NCBI GenBank assembly: GCA_947457525.1
Contig: CANGXE010000032.1
Coordinates: forward strand, 1-10,546
Direction of reading: 5' to 3'
Length of the DNA stretch: 10,546 nt
Source: Bacteroidota bacterium
GTDB taxonomy: Bacteria > Bacteroidota > Bacteroidia > Chitinophagales > LD1
Shown here: positions 1-7,164 of the stretch, in pieces
Layout of the letters: each line of letters starts with the position of its first letter
Numbering within the stretch: position 1 is the stretch's first letter
Program-made: the position numbers and the translations under genes
The notes under the pieces: model-generated
Told to the model about the DNA's origin: nothing
The model's database searches: none
The model's input: the letters and a program-made list of their open reading frames with translations, nothing else

Positions 1-528
1 TCCCCATCCGCAAAATGTGATATGCCTAACTGGGATATACCAAAAAATCAGAAAAAAACCATTTTAGTGAGTATGGGTAGTTCGGGTGACTATGCGCAAA
101 TTGAATGGCTCAACGATAAAACGTTTTCAGCTTACAACATCATAGTTACCGGAGATAAAAAAGGGATATTGAAAGGAGATCACATTTTACATTACAATTT
201 TATTCCACTTCATGAAGTTATGCCACAAGTTAACTTGCTTATTTGTCACGGAGGTAATGGTACAATTTACGAAGCCATTCGCGCAGGTGTACCCGTGCTT
301 TGTAGCCCAAGTATTTTTGAGCAAGAATGGAATGAATATGCGATTATTAAAAATCAATTAGGCGACACTTTAAGTGATGTAAATAGTCCAATCGAATTGC
401 TTAGAAAAATAAACTTATGGGAGAATAAAAAGCAGGATGCATCTTTTCAAAAGGTAATTGAAAAAATTCAAACATTCAAGCTTGAAACACCCTTGAATAA
501 ACTACTGACTGATACCGTATTCCAATAA
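1..528 (+). CDS. GT-B glycosyltransferase (UGT/MGT-like), C-terminal part
   Basis: The reading frame is open from the first base, so this is the 3' end of a longer gene; the ATG at 22 lies inside it and is not convincing as a start. The 175 visible codons match the C-terminal Rossmann half of GT-B glycosyltransferases of the UGT/MGT (GT1) type. A strand-forming stretch ILVSMGSSGD (about 61-90) opens the nucleotide-sugar domain, and the donor-binding signature HGGNGTIYEAI follows (247-279), then GVPVLCSPSIFEQEWNE with the usual Gly-Val-Pro and acidic donor contact. By family this half binds a UDP- or dTDP-sugar and transfers the sugar to an acceptor recognised by the N-terminal half, which is outside the window. 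The acceptor (lipid, carotenoid, natural product) cannot be told. It ends at a TAA directly before a strong hairpin terminator and converges with the next gene. Confidence 0.85.
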   Translation, partial: SPSAKCDMPNWDIPKNQKKTILVSMGSSGDYAQIEWLNDKTFSAYNIIVTGDKKGILKGDHILHYNFIPLHEVMPQVNLLICHGGNGTIYEAIRAGVPVLCSPSIFEQEWNEYAIIKNQLGDTLSDVNSPIELLRKINLWENKKQDASFQKVIEKIQTFKLETPLNKLLTDTVFQ

Positions 529-555
529 AAATGCCTCTTCTTAAGAGGCATTTTT
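527..555. terminator. Bidirectional intrinsic terminator between convergent genes
   Basis: A perfect inverted repeat pairs AAAAATGCCTCTT (527-539) with AAGAGGCATTTTT (543-555) around the three-base loop CTT. The stem has a GC-containing core and is flanked by A-runs on the left and T-runs on the right, so each strand ends its hairpin with a U-tract. It overlaps the stop codon of the glycosyltransferase and lies 23 bases beyond the stop of the minus-strand oxoamine synthase, the expected place for a terminator shared by two convergent genes. Confidence 0.85.
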
Positions 556-578
556 CATATTTTAAATCTTGAAATTGT

Positions 579-1934
579 TTACGCTATTTTTAAATGACGT
601 TGTTCAGTTACAGTTTGTTTAGGTACAGTTCCTACCATACCAAATGCTTCGTGAATTTGATCCATTGAATAGTTTTCTTCTGCAATAAATTTAGGTAAAG
701 CATAAGCTATTGCATTCAACAACTTGCCTATCTCTTCAATAGTATGATGACGAGTAAGAACAATTCGTAACCCGGTAAACTTGTTGGGTACAATTGGAAA
801 TGTAATGAAATTAACAAAAAAACCTTCATTCATTAGATATTGAGATAACTTGTAACCAATTGCATGGCTACCCGTTCCGATGAACTTAATTGGGTTCATA
901 TCCGTACTGACTAAAGGTAAACCAAGTCTAACTGCATTTTGATTGAAATAAAACATTCGCTCGTACAACTCATTTTGCATGGTATCAATTTCATCGGTCA
1001 AGTGTATTTTTGCCGAGGCGATGCTAGCTGCCAAAACTGCAGGTTGTATTGGGCCAGAGAAAATCAATGAACTTCCGCAGTTTCTTACAAACTCTTTGCT
1101 CTTTTCATCGTTAAACACAAGCGCACCACCCGAACTACCAAAGGCCTTTGCTAGCGATGAAGTTAAAATCATTCGAGGATGAAATTCCATTTTTGAGAGC
1201 GTATAACCTCTGCCATGTTTTCCTGTCCAACCCATGCCGTGTGCATCATCAACATATAGATGCAACTGCTCGTAGCGATCTAAAAGCACTTTTAAATCCT
1301 CGAGTGGAGCCGGATCGCCAAGCATAGAGTAAATGCCATCTAGCATATACCAGATTTTGTCGTGATTTTGGCGAAGTATCTGAATACGCGTCTCTAGATA
1401 ATCCATCCGATTGTGCTTAATTGTCTCTACAACAACGCCATCAGGTTTGACCATCTGCACAGCATTTTTTACGCTATTATGCGTTTGAGCATCTACCAAC
1501 ACTGCATCAGTTGGAGCAATCATAATAGGAATAGTTGAGGCATGACCTAGTGTAGTGGTTGCAGCCAGTAAAGTTGGCTTACCAAAGATTTCGCCCAGAA
1601 GACTTTCTAACTCTTCATACATTCCTAATTGGGCAGATGTTCGTGAACAGGAGAACTGAGTGCCAAATTTCTCAATAGCTTCAATGGATGCCTTTTTTAA
1701 TCGCGGGTCTGTTTCCAAACCCATGTAGCTACAGGAAGCGAAATAGTTATATTCTTTCCCTTTTACAATAATATGTTTACCATCAAAACTTTCATTTTCA
1801 AGATTTAACTGAATAAGACCAATGTCTCGGAGCTTATTCATTGTTGAGTTGATCTGTTCTGCAAATTCATGTTTCATAACAGCATATTTTTGTTTATCAA
1901 TTTTAGCCAAAATTGCGTGCAGATGTAACCTCAT
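579..1934 (-). CDS. Alpha-oxoamine synthase family PLP-dependent acyltransferase (BioF/KBL/SPT/CqsA-like)
   Basis: A 451-residue fold-type I PLP enzyme. Enzymes of this family condense an acyl-CoA or acyl-ACP with an amino acid, with loss of CO2 in most members, giving an aminoketone. Visible catalytic features are His152 in THNSV (cofactor-stacking His), DGIYSMLGDPAPL, the PLP-binding VDDAHGMG with Asp229 and His232, and the Schiff-base lysine Lys263 in TSSLAKAFG. The C-terminal small domain is present and the length fits (390-450 is usual). The usual glycine-rich GSGGSR loop is replaced by CSRTSAQLG, and the lysine context SLAK plus the DxIYSxLGxxAPL pattern recall CqsA/LqsA autoinducer synthases more than BioF or KBL; this comparison is from memory. 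Serine palmitoyltransferase-like sphingolipid or sulfonolipid synthesis is the main alternative. No bio, tdh or lipid genes are adjacent. Start: ATG at 1934; an ATG at 1877 (Met20) is a plausible shorter start. The gene diverges from a sensor kinase. Confidence 0.85.
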   Translation of the reverse strand: MRLHLHAILAKIDKQKYAVMKHEFAEQINSTMNKLRDIGLIQLNLENESFDGKHIIVKGKEYNYFASCSYMGLETDPRLKKASIEAIEKFGTQFSCSRTSAQLGMYEELESLLGEIFGKPTLLAATTTLGHASTIPIMIAPTDAVLVDAQTHNSVKNAVQMVKPDGVVVETIKHNRMDYLETRIQILRQNHDKIWYMLDGIYSMLGDPAPLEDLKVLLDRYEQLHLYVDDAHGMGWTGKHGRGYTLSKMEFHPRMILTSSLAKAFGSSGGALVFNDEKSKEFVRNCGSSLIFSGPIQPAVLAASIASAKIHLTDEIDTMQNELYERMFYFNQNAVRLGLPLVSTDMNPIKFIGTGSHAIGYKLSQYLMNEGFFVNFITFPIVPNKFTGLRIVLTRHHTIEEIGKLLNAIAYALPKFIAEENYSMDQIHEAFGMVGTVPKQTVTEQRHLKIA

Positions 1935-1950
1935 TTACACACATGTGCAA
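1935..1950. promoter_or_regulatory. Imperfect palindrome directly upstream of the oxoamine synthase start (possible operator)
   Basis: TTACACACATGTGCAA is a 16-base imperfect palindrome with six of eight positions complementary, containing the perfect 8-base palindrome CACATGTG (1940-1947). It abuts the ATG of the minus-strand gene in the 110-base divergent spacer shared with the kinase gene. Its position would suit an operator or an RNA hairpin affecting translation. Nothing else supports this, and palindromes this short occur by chance. No good Bacteroidota promoter pair was found in the spacer on either strand. Confidence 0.2.
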
Positions 1951-2044
1951 TGTTTATTGTATACTAACAAAACTTTTTTTGATATATCTCGTATAGTCCT
2001 ATTTTAGTATTTAAGGAAGAAAACCGAGTTAAAAGAACCTAATT

Positions 2045-4555
2045 TTGCTAACATTATTCAAGTCAATACGACTTAACCAACTATATTGGAAAGAGCGAGC
2101 TGTATCTACAATGATACTAGCCACCTACATTATTGGTAATTTAATTGAGTATTTTTCAGGTAAACTAACCAATGATTCGCCATTTTTTTGGATAATAGCG
2201 ATAGCCATTTCCACCACAGTTCTAGTATTATCTTATACTAGCCAACATCGCCTGACTACAATCTTTTTTAAGATATCACTAATCTATGTGAATTTTCAGG
2301 TAGCTTATGTTTACGGCAATAGCACAAGCGGATCAAAAGATATTGAGTCCTTCTATCTGATGTCTGCTTACATAGTGTTTGTAGTATTGAGTCAAGTTGC
2401 TGATTCTAAAAGAGAGATTATCCTATATACCGTACTTGAAGTCTTATTTTTGGTTTTTTTTGCTTACATTTTTATCGAAAATAGCCCAATTATACTTCAA
2501 ACCATTCAATTACTAATGCTTGGTGTAGTATTAGTTGGAAACTTAATAATTGTCTTTCAACGTTTAAAACTTACCCAGGTTGAAGGTGCCACAAACATAC
2601 AATTCAAGGCGCTCACAGAAAATGCTCGTGACGTACAAAGCATCATTAATGAAGACTTAAATTATGTATATGTCAACCCCACTATTCTTGATGTAACCGG
2701 TTATCATCCCAATGAGTTAATCAAAGATAATTTCTTAAAGTATATTGTGGCTGAGGATCGTCCTTTGGTCACTACTTCTCTTTTGGGCTTGAGAGAAGAA
2801 TTAGAAAACAAGCAAAGTATTGAGTACAGAACCATTACTAAATCCGGTAGAACTATTTGGCTAGAAAGTATTCTCAGTTCATTTAAAAACAATCAAAACG
2901 AAGATTCAAAAATGATTTTTGTGGAAACACGAAATATTGAAGATCGTAAACAACAAGAGCTGGCCATTAAACAACAACTAAAAATTGAAGAGTTACTCAT
3001 TCGCCACTCTAATAATTTCATTAACACAGATCGAAAAAGTATTCCTGATACCATTAATTCTTCAATAGCTGAGGCCGGTAAGATTTTAGACACAAAATCA
3101 ATTTTAATTTATCGCCTAATTGGTAAGTTATCAGATGATTTTAAGTGTACTAATCAATGGTACGCTTCGATTTTGGATCAAGCAGAAACAACATGTAATC
3201 TAGTAGTCAAAATCAATCATGATCTACTTATTTTCCTAAACTCACTGAAGGGAGAACAAGCGGCAAAGGGTAGTATAGTAGATCAAATTATTCTTAAAAA
3301 TTTGGGAATATTAGTCGAGACAAAGAATAGCAACAATCAATATTACATTTTACCCTTACAGAACGGAAATTCTGTTAATGGTTTAGTACTTTTCGTATTT
3401 GGAGGAAATACAAGTTCTGCACAATCTAATTTTTTTGCTTTGATTGGCAATATGATGGCAAATGCCTTTACGCGGTTACGTACGGAAACAAGGCTACAAG
3501 AAGAACAGCTCACCAATGAATCTATACTCCGTGCGTTGCCAGATTGGTTGTACACGATCAATAAGGATGGTATATTTACGGGCAGCAATAACTACTCAAC
3601 TCTTGATACATACTTACCCGACTTTGGACTTGAAGGAAGACCTTTATTTGATGTACTTCCCAACCATTTAGCGGTGAAATTTAATAATGCATTGGATGAG
3701 GTGGTCAACTCTGGTTTCACTGCTTCATTCGAGTATGATGACAATAGCATTCAATCTGGCAAATCATTTAAAGCGATTATTGCACCGTTTAAGACGAATG
3801 AATACTTAATTATCATCCGCGATATTACCGAATTGAAGACCGCACAGCACGAGTTAGAGTCCAAGGCAATAAAGCTTAAACAGTCGAATAAAGAATTGGA
3901 AGAATTTGCTTATGTGGTGAGCCATGACATGAAGCAACCCATCCGAACTATTGTTTCTTACTTGAGTTTGCTGAAGAGAAGACACACGAAAGAGTTGAGC
4001 GCAGAAGCCTTGGAGTTTATTCAATACAGTATTGAAGGTGCTAACAAAATGAGTGACCTCATTCGTGATATTTTACAATATTCTAAGCTCGAGCAGCAAA
4101 TAAGCAACGTAAAAGAAGTCGATTTAAATCGTGTAGTAGGAAAAGTAATTAATGGACTAAAAGACTTTATTACCACCGGAAACGCTACCGTTCACATTGG
4201 TCAGTTGCCTACTGTTAATGGCAATGAAACTATGTTAAACGAGTTGTTTCAAAACCTTATTGAAAACGGTATTAAGTATAACAAAAGCGAGAAAAAATAT
4301 GTGTCCCTCACAGTTGCAGACAAAGGTCAATATTGGGCATTTGAGGTGAAAGATAACGGCATAGGTTTTGACGAACAGTATGCACAACAAATATTCAAAA
4401 TTTTCAAACGATTACACGGTGATGAAGAATTTCAGGGCACAGGTATCGGATTGAGTATTTGCCATAAAGTAGTAGAGAACCACGGAGGCAAAATTTGGGC
4501 ACATTCCAAAATAGGTGAAGGCAGTACCTTCCATTTCACGTTGCCAAAAAACTAA
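2045..4555 (+). CDS. Membrane sensor histidine kinase, 6TM-PAS-GAF-PAS-HisKA-HATPase
   Basis: An 836-residue sensor kinase that should autophosphorylate in response to an unknown signal and pass the phosphate to a response regulator not in this window. Six hydrophobic segments lie near residues 22-37, 47-63, 71-90, 101-118, 124-143 and 149-171 with very short loops, so the sensor is probably within the membrane. A PAS/PAC domain follows (about 186-300, with NPTILDVTGYHPNEL), then a coiled stretch, a divergent GAF-like region (about 318-485), a second PAS (about 490-597) and a helical linker. HisKA carries the phosphoacceptor His627 in VVSHDMKQPIR. The ATPase domain has the N box NELFQNLIENGIKY (about 732), the G1 box DNGIGFD (770), an F box and the G2 box GTGIGLSI (798). 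There is no receiver domain. The first codon is TTG at 2045, just after an in-frame stop at 2030; the first ATG is at 2111 (Met23), which would trim part of the N-terminus but keep most of the first membrane segment. Its stop overlaps that of convergent dapD. Confidence 0.9.
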   Translation: MLTLFKSIRLNQLYWKERAVSTMILATYIIGNLIEYFSGKLTNDSPFFWIIAIAISTTVLVLSYTSQHRLTTIFFKISLIYVNFQVAYVYGNSTSGSKDIESFYLMSAYIVFVVLSQVADSKREIILYTVLEVLFLVFFAYIFIENSPIILQTIQLLMLGVVLVGNLIIVFQRLKLTQVEGATNIQFKALTENARDVQSIINEDLNYVYVNPTILDVTGYHPNELIKDNFLKYIVAEDRPLVTTSLLGLREELENKQSIEYRTITKSGRTIWLESILSSFKNNQNEDSKMIFVETRNIEDRKQQELAIKQQLKIEELLIRHSNNFINTDRKSIPDTINSSIAEAGKILDTKSILIYRLIGKLSDDFKCTNQWYASILDQAETTCNLVVKINHDLLIFLNSLKGEQAAKGSIVDQIILKNLGILVETKNSNNQYYILPLQNGNSVNGLVLFVFGGNTSSAQSNFFALIGNMMANAFTRLRTETRLQEEQLTNESILRALPDWLYTINKDGIFTGSNNYSTLDTYLPDFGLEGRPLFDVLPNHLAVKFNNALDEVVNSGFTASFEYDDNSIQSGKSFKAIIAPFKTNEYLIIIRDITELKTAQHELESKAIKLKQSNKELEEFAYVVSHDMKQPIRTIVSYLSLLKRRHTKELSAEALEFIQYSIEGANKMSDLIRDILQYSKLEQQISNVKEVDLNRVVGKVINGLKDFITTGNATVHIGQLPTVNGNETMLNELFQNLIENGIKYNKSEKKYVSLTVADKGQYWAFEVKDNGIGFDEQYAQQIFKIFKRLHGDEEFQGTGIGLSICHKVVENHGGKIWAHSKIGEGSTFHFTLPKN

Positions 4556-5376
4556 ACCGCCACTGCGTGCTCACGCAAAGCATCATTGAGGGAGGTTTTT
4601 AAATCCGTAGAGGCTTTCCTCTTGCCGATAATCAGTGCACAAGGAACTTGGTAATCACCCGATGGGAATGATTTTATATAACTGCCTGGAATAACCACTG
4701 AACGAGAAGGCACTATGCCCTTATATTCCACAGGTTCATCACCTGTCACATCAATAATTTTTGTGCTCATCGTTAAGACCACATTCGCACCAAGTACCGC
4801 TTCTTTCTCTACGCGAACACCTTCTACTACAATACAACGTGAACCTATAAAGCAATTATCCTCAATGATTACCGGAGCGGCTTGTACGGGCTCTAAAACA
4901 CCACCAATGCCTACTCCACCACTCAAGTGTACATGCTTGCCGATTTGCGCACATGAGCCTACGGTTGCCCAAGTGTCCACCATTGTTCCTTCGTCTACGT
5001 AAGCGCCAATGTTGACATAACTGGGCATCATAATTACCCCCTTGGCCACAAAACTACCGTGACGCGCAATGGCATGCGGCACTACTCTTACACCCAATTC
5101 TTTATAGTTTTTCTTTAACGGAATTTTGTCATGAAATTCAAATGGACCAACTTCTATAGTCTCCATCTGCATGATGGGGAAATACAAAATTACGGCTTTT
5201 TTAATCCAATCGTTTACTTTCCATTGATTGTCAATTTGCTCTGCCACTCTAATTTCTCCTTTGTCAAGTAACCCTACAACCTCTTTTATCGTATGCTGTA
5301 CTGTAACATTTTGGAGCAAAGATCTATCTTCCCAAACTTGTTCTATTAGCTGTTGTAACTCTGTAGTGTTTATCAT
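4552..5376 (-). CDS. dapD: 2,3,4,5-tetrahydropyridine-2,6-dicarboxylate N-succinyltransferase
   Basis: DapD transfers succinyl from succinyl-CoA to tetrahydrodipicolinate, giving N-succinyl-2-amino-6-oxopimelate in the succinylase branch of lysine and diaminopimelate (peptidoglycan) synthesis; it is a cytoplasmic trimer. The helical N-terminal domain (about 1-100) is followed by a left-handed beta-helix of hexapeptide repeats, seen in GSFVAKGVIMMPSYVNIGAY, EGTMVDTWATVGSCAQIG and HVHLSGGVGIGGVLEP, which are highly typical of DapD. The C-terminal strand contains PSGDYQVPCALIIGKR. I chose ATG at 5376, giving 274 residues, equal to my recollection of the E. coli enzyme; the frame could extend to a TTG at 5400, but that adds an unconserved-looking MPCSKNYK. 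The stop codon (TAG) overlaps the stop of the convergent kinase gene by four bases (4552-4555), leaving no room for a separate terminator. Upstream on the same strand is phoD, 89 bases away, so co-transcription is possible but functionally unexplained. Confidence 0.97.
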   Translation of the reverse strand: MINTTELQQLIEQVWEDRSLLQNVTVQHTIKEVVGLLDKGEIRVAEQIDNQWKVNDWIKKAVILYFPIMQMETIEVGPFEFHDKIPLKKNYKELGVRVVPHAIARHGSFVAKGVIMMPSYVNIGAYVDEGTMVDTWATVGSCAQIGKHVHLSGGVGIGGVLEPVQAAPVIIEDNCFIGSRCIVVEGVRVEKEAVLGANVVLTMSTKIIDVTGDEPVEYKGIVPSRSVVIPGSYIKSFPSGDYQVPCALIIGKRKASTDLKTSLNDALREHAVAV

Positions 5377-5397
5377 TTTATAGTTTTTGGAGCACGG

Positions 5398-5405
5398 CAA
5401 TTATA
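5398..5405 (-). promoter_or_regulatory. Possible -7 promoter element for dapD
   Basis: Read on the minus strand the sequence is TATAATTG, one mismatch from the Bacteroidota -7 consensus TAnnTTTG, ending 22 bases before the dapD start. No convincing -33 TTG lies at the usual distance. It would let dapD be expressed independently of phoD. Weak evidence. Confidence 0.25.
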
Positions 5406-5465
5406 ACTTGTTTGTATTTGAGAAGAAAATATTTAGCCCACGAATTATTAAACAGTGTCCCTATT

Positions 5466-7022
5466 TTATGGGCGATATTTGGTTAAGTGATTAGCATCAT
5501 ACTTAGTTATCCAAGACTTACTTTTCCGCATGTCTGCTCTGTTTTCTTTTACCGTTTTGCAATATACCCAAGTAGCTACGGCATCTTTCGCTGACAATTG
5601 AAGTAACACATACCCATGATCTACCAAGTTATTGTACTTCATGTGCGGATTTGTCTTTTTGTCTTTCACCAATTTCCCAACAAGTTTTGCCAAACCTCTT
5701 GGGATTCGCTCGTCCAAATTAGAAGAAGAGACGCTGGGTGTCACAATTTCAGCACCAATCACACCTTTCCCTGTTTTTCTATTGTAGCTGGTCTTGTCTT
5801 GCGGATGGCGCACCAAATCCAAGCCAAAGGAAGTATGGATATCACCGGTGAGCACCAATATGTTTTTCAGATTAGCGGTATACATATCGTTCAATAACTT
5901 ATTGCGCTCTGAGGGGTAACCGTCCCATGCATCCAAGTTTCTGGCGTACTTTTTTGACAGCTTATGCATATCCAATTCAGAAAACATCACTTGGTTTCCC
6001 ATCACTTTCCATTTAGCCTTAGACTCTACCAGTCCTCGAACTAGCCAGTCGGCTTGCGATTTTCCAATCATCGTTCGGTCGATGTCGGCTTGAGCCAACT
6101 CATTGGGATGTTCGAGTTGTTTATCTCTGCCCTCTACTCTTCCATCTAGCATAAACACCTCTGCCAAATCACCATAGTTCAACTTACGGATAATACTCAA
6201 GCTGTCATTGTCCGCAATCGGCAACCATTCAAAATAAACTTGGCGAGCGCACTTCTTCCTTTCTTCCCATTCGCCCTCGGCTGCTTGATGATTTTGCGCT
6301 CCGTCTTTGTAAGTGTTGTTAGCAAACTCATGGTCATCCCAAACAGCAATAAACGGGTGTAAACGATGTGCTTCTTGCAAGTCTTCATCCAAACGATATT
6401 GGGCGTATCGTGAACGGTAATCCACCAAAGTCAAAATCTCATGCTCCGGAATATGATCGCGTATTTGCGGCTTTTTGCCGGTTCGATTCACCCCATATTC
6501 ATAAATGTAATCTCCTAGGTGTATAACCGCATCTATGTCACACCTGTTGGCAATTAGCCGATAGGCATTGAAGTAGCCATGCTGATAGTTATTACAACTC
6601 ACTACGGCAAATTTCAATTCACTGGCGCCATTTGTTGGAGCGGTTTTGGTTCGGCCTATGGGTGAATACTGGTCTTTGGCTAAAAAACGATAGAAATAGG
6701 TTTTGCCCGGCTGCAAATCTTCTACTTTAAATTTAACGGTAAAGGCAGATTCCATCTTAGCAAACTTCACTCCTTTTGCCACTATCTGTTGCATGGCCGT
6801 ATCTTCCGCAATCTCCCATTGCACTTGCAGATTCGATGTATATTTCCAATTTAACTTGGTCCAAAGCACAACACTATTTGACGATGGGTCACCCGAAGCC
6901 ACACCAAAGGCAAACATATTGCCCAATACATTTTTTTGCAGATAAATGGCACTGTTGTAGAGCGGTTGCGCTTGTGCTCGATAAAATAGGGATAAGCTGA
7001 AAAATAAGACCAATAAACGCAT
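5466..7022 (-). CDS. phoD: Secreted PhoD-family alkaline phosphatase/phosphodiesterase
   Basis: A 518-residue exported metallophosphoesterase of the PhoD family, which releases phosphate from phosphomono- and diesters outside the cytoplasm. The N-terminus MRLLVLFFSLSLFYRAQAQ is a Sec-type signal peptide with likely cleavage after AQA. An N-terminal beta domain (about 35-125, with FAFGVASGDPSSNSVVLWTKL) is the PhoD_N type. The catalytic domain shows Cys143 in VVSCNN, His168 and Asp171 in HLGDYIYEYG, Asp229/Asp230/His231 in WDDHEFANN, MGNQVMF, and Asp394/His396 in LTGDIHTSFG, followed by EIVTPSVSSS. These are the expected metal and catalytic positions, so the enzyme looks active. It lacks the twin-arginine motif characteristic of classic PhoD proteins, implying Sec export. 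No T9SS C-terminal sorting domain is visible. No Pho box can be recognised upstream. Start: ATG at 7022, fixed by the signal peptide. It diverges from an exported acylase and lies upstream of dapD. Confidence 0.92.
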   Translation of the reverse strand: MRLLVLFFSLSLFYRAQAQPLYNSAIYLQKNVLGNMFAFGVASGDPSSNSVVLWTKLNWKYTSNLQVQWEIAEDTAMQQIVAKGVKFAKMESAFTVKFKVEDLQPGKTYFYRFLAKDQYSPIGRTKTAPTNGASELKFAVVSCNNYQHGYFNAYRLIANRCDIDAVIHLGDYIYEYGVNRTGKKPQIRDHIPEHEILTLVDYRSRYAQYRLDEDLQEAHRLHPFIAVWDDHEFANNTYKDGAQNHQAAEGEWEERKKCARQVYFEWLPIADNDSLSIIRKLNYGDLAEVFMLDGRVEGRDKQLEHPNELAQADIDRTMIGKSQADWLVRGLVESKAKWKVMGNQVMFSELDMHKLSKKYARNLDAWDGYPSERNKLLNDMYTANLKNILVLTGDIHTSFGLDLVRHPQDKTSYNRKTGKGVIGAEIVTPSVSSSNLDERIPRGLAKLVGKLVKDKKTNPHMKYNNLVDHGYVLLQLSAKDAVATWVYCKTVKENRADMRKSKSWITKYDANHLTKYRP

Positions 7023-7164
7023 AAACTGAAGGGAAGATTTAAGCTATAAATATAGTATAGTAACGTAAAGAAAAGGTTAATAAATAGTCGGTGGTGATGA
7101 ACTAAGTTTAGTGGAACAAAAATATATATTCAACCTTTCAAAAAATACTCAACCCACAACCAAA

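Noticed and set aside
1957..1981. TTG ... TTTTTTTG as a promoter for the kinase gene
   Set aside because: The spacing of about 14 bases is too short for a Bacteroidota -33/-7 pair and the -7 match rests on a T-run.
1822..2007. Plus-strand 61-codon frame overlapping the start of the oxoamine synthase
   Set aside because: It is mostly antisense to a supported gene, and the hydrophobic, Cys-rich translation shows no family features.
5377..5400. TTG start giving eight extra residues on DapD
   Set aside because: ATG at 5376 gives the usual family length and the extra residues look like noncoding sequence.
7111..7164. GTG start giving an 18-residue extension of the acylase
   Set aside because: The extension precedes a complete signal peptide starting at ATG 7165; a polar leader before a signal peptide is unlikely.
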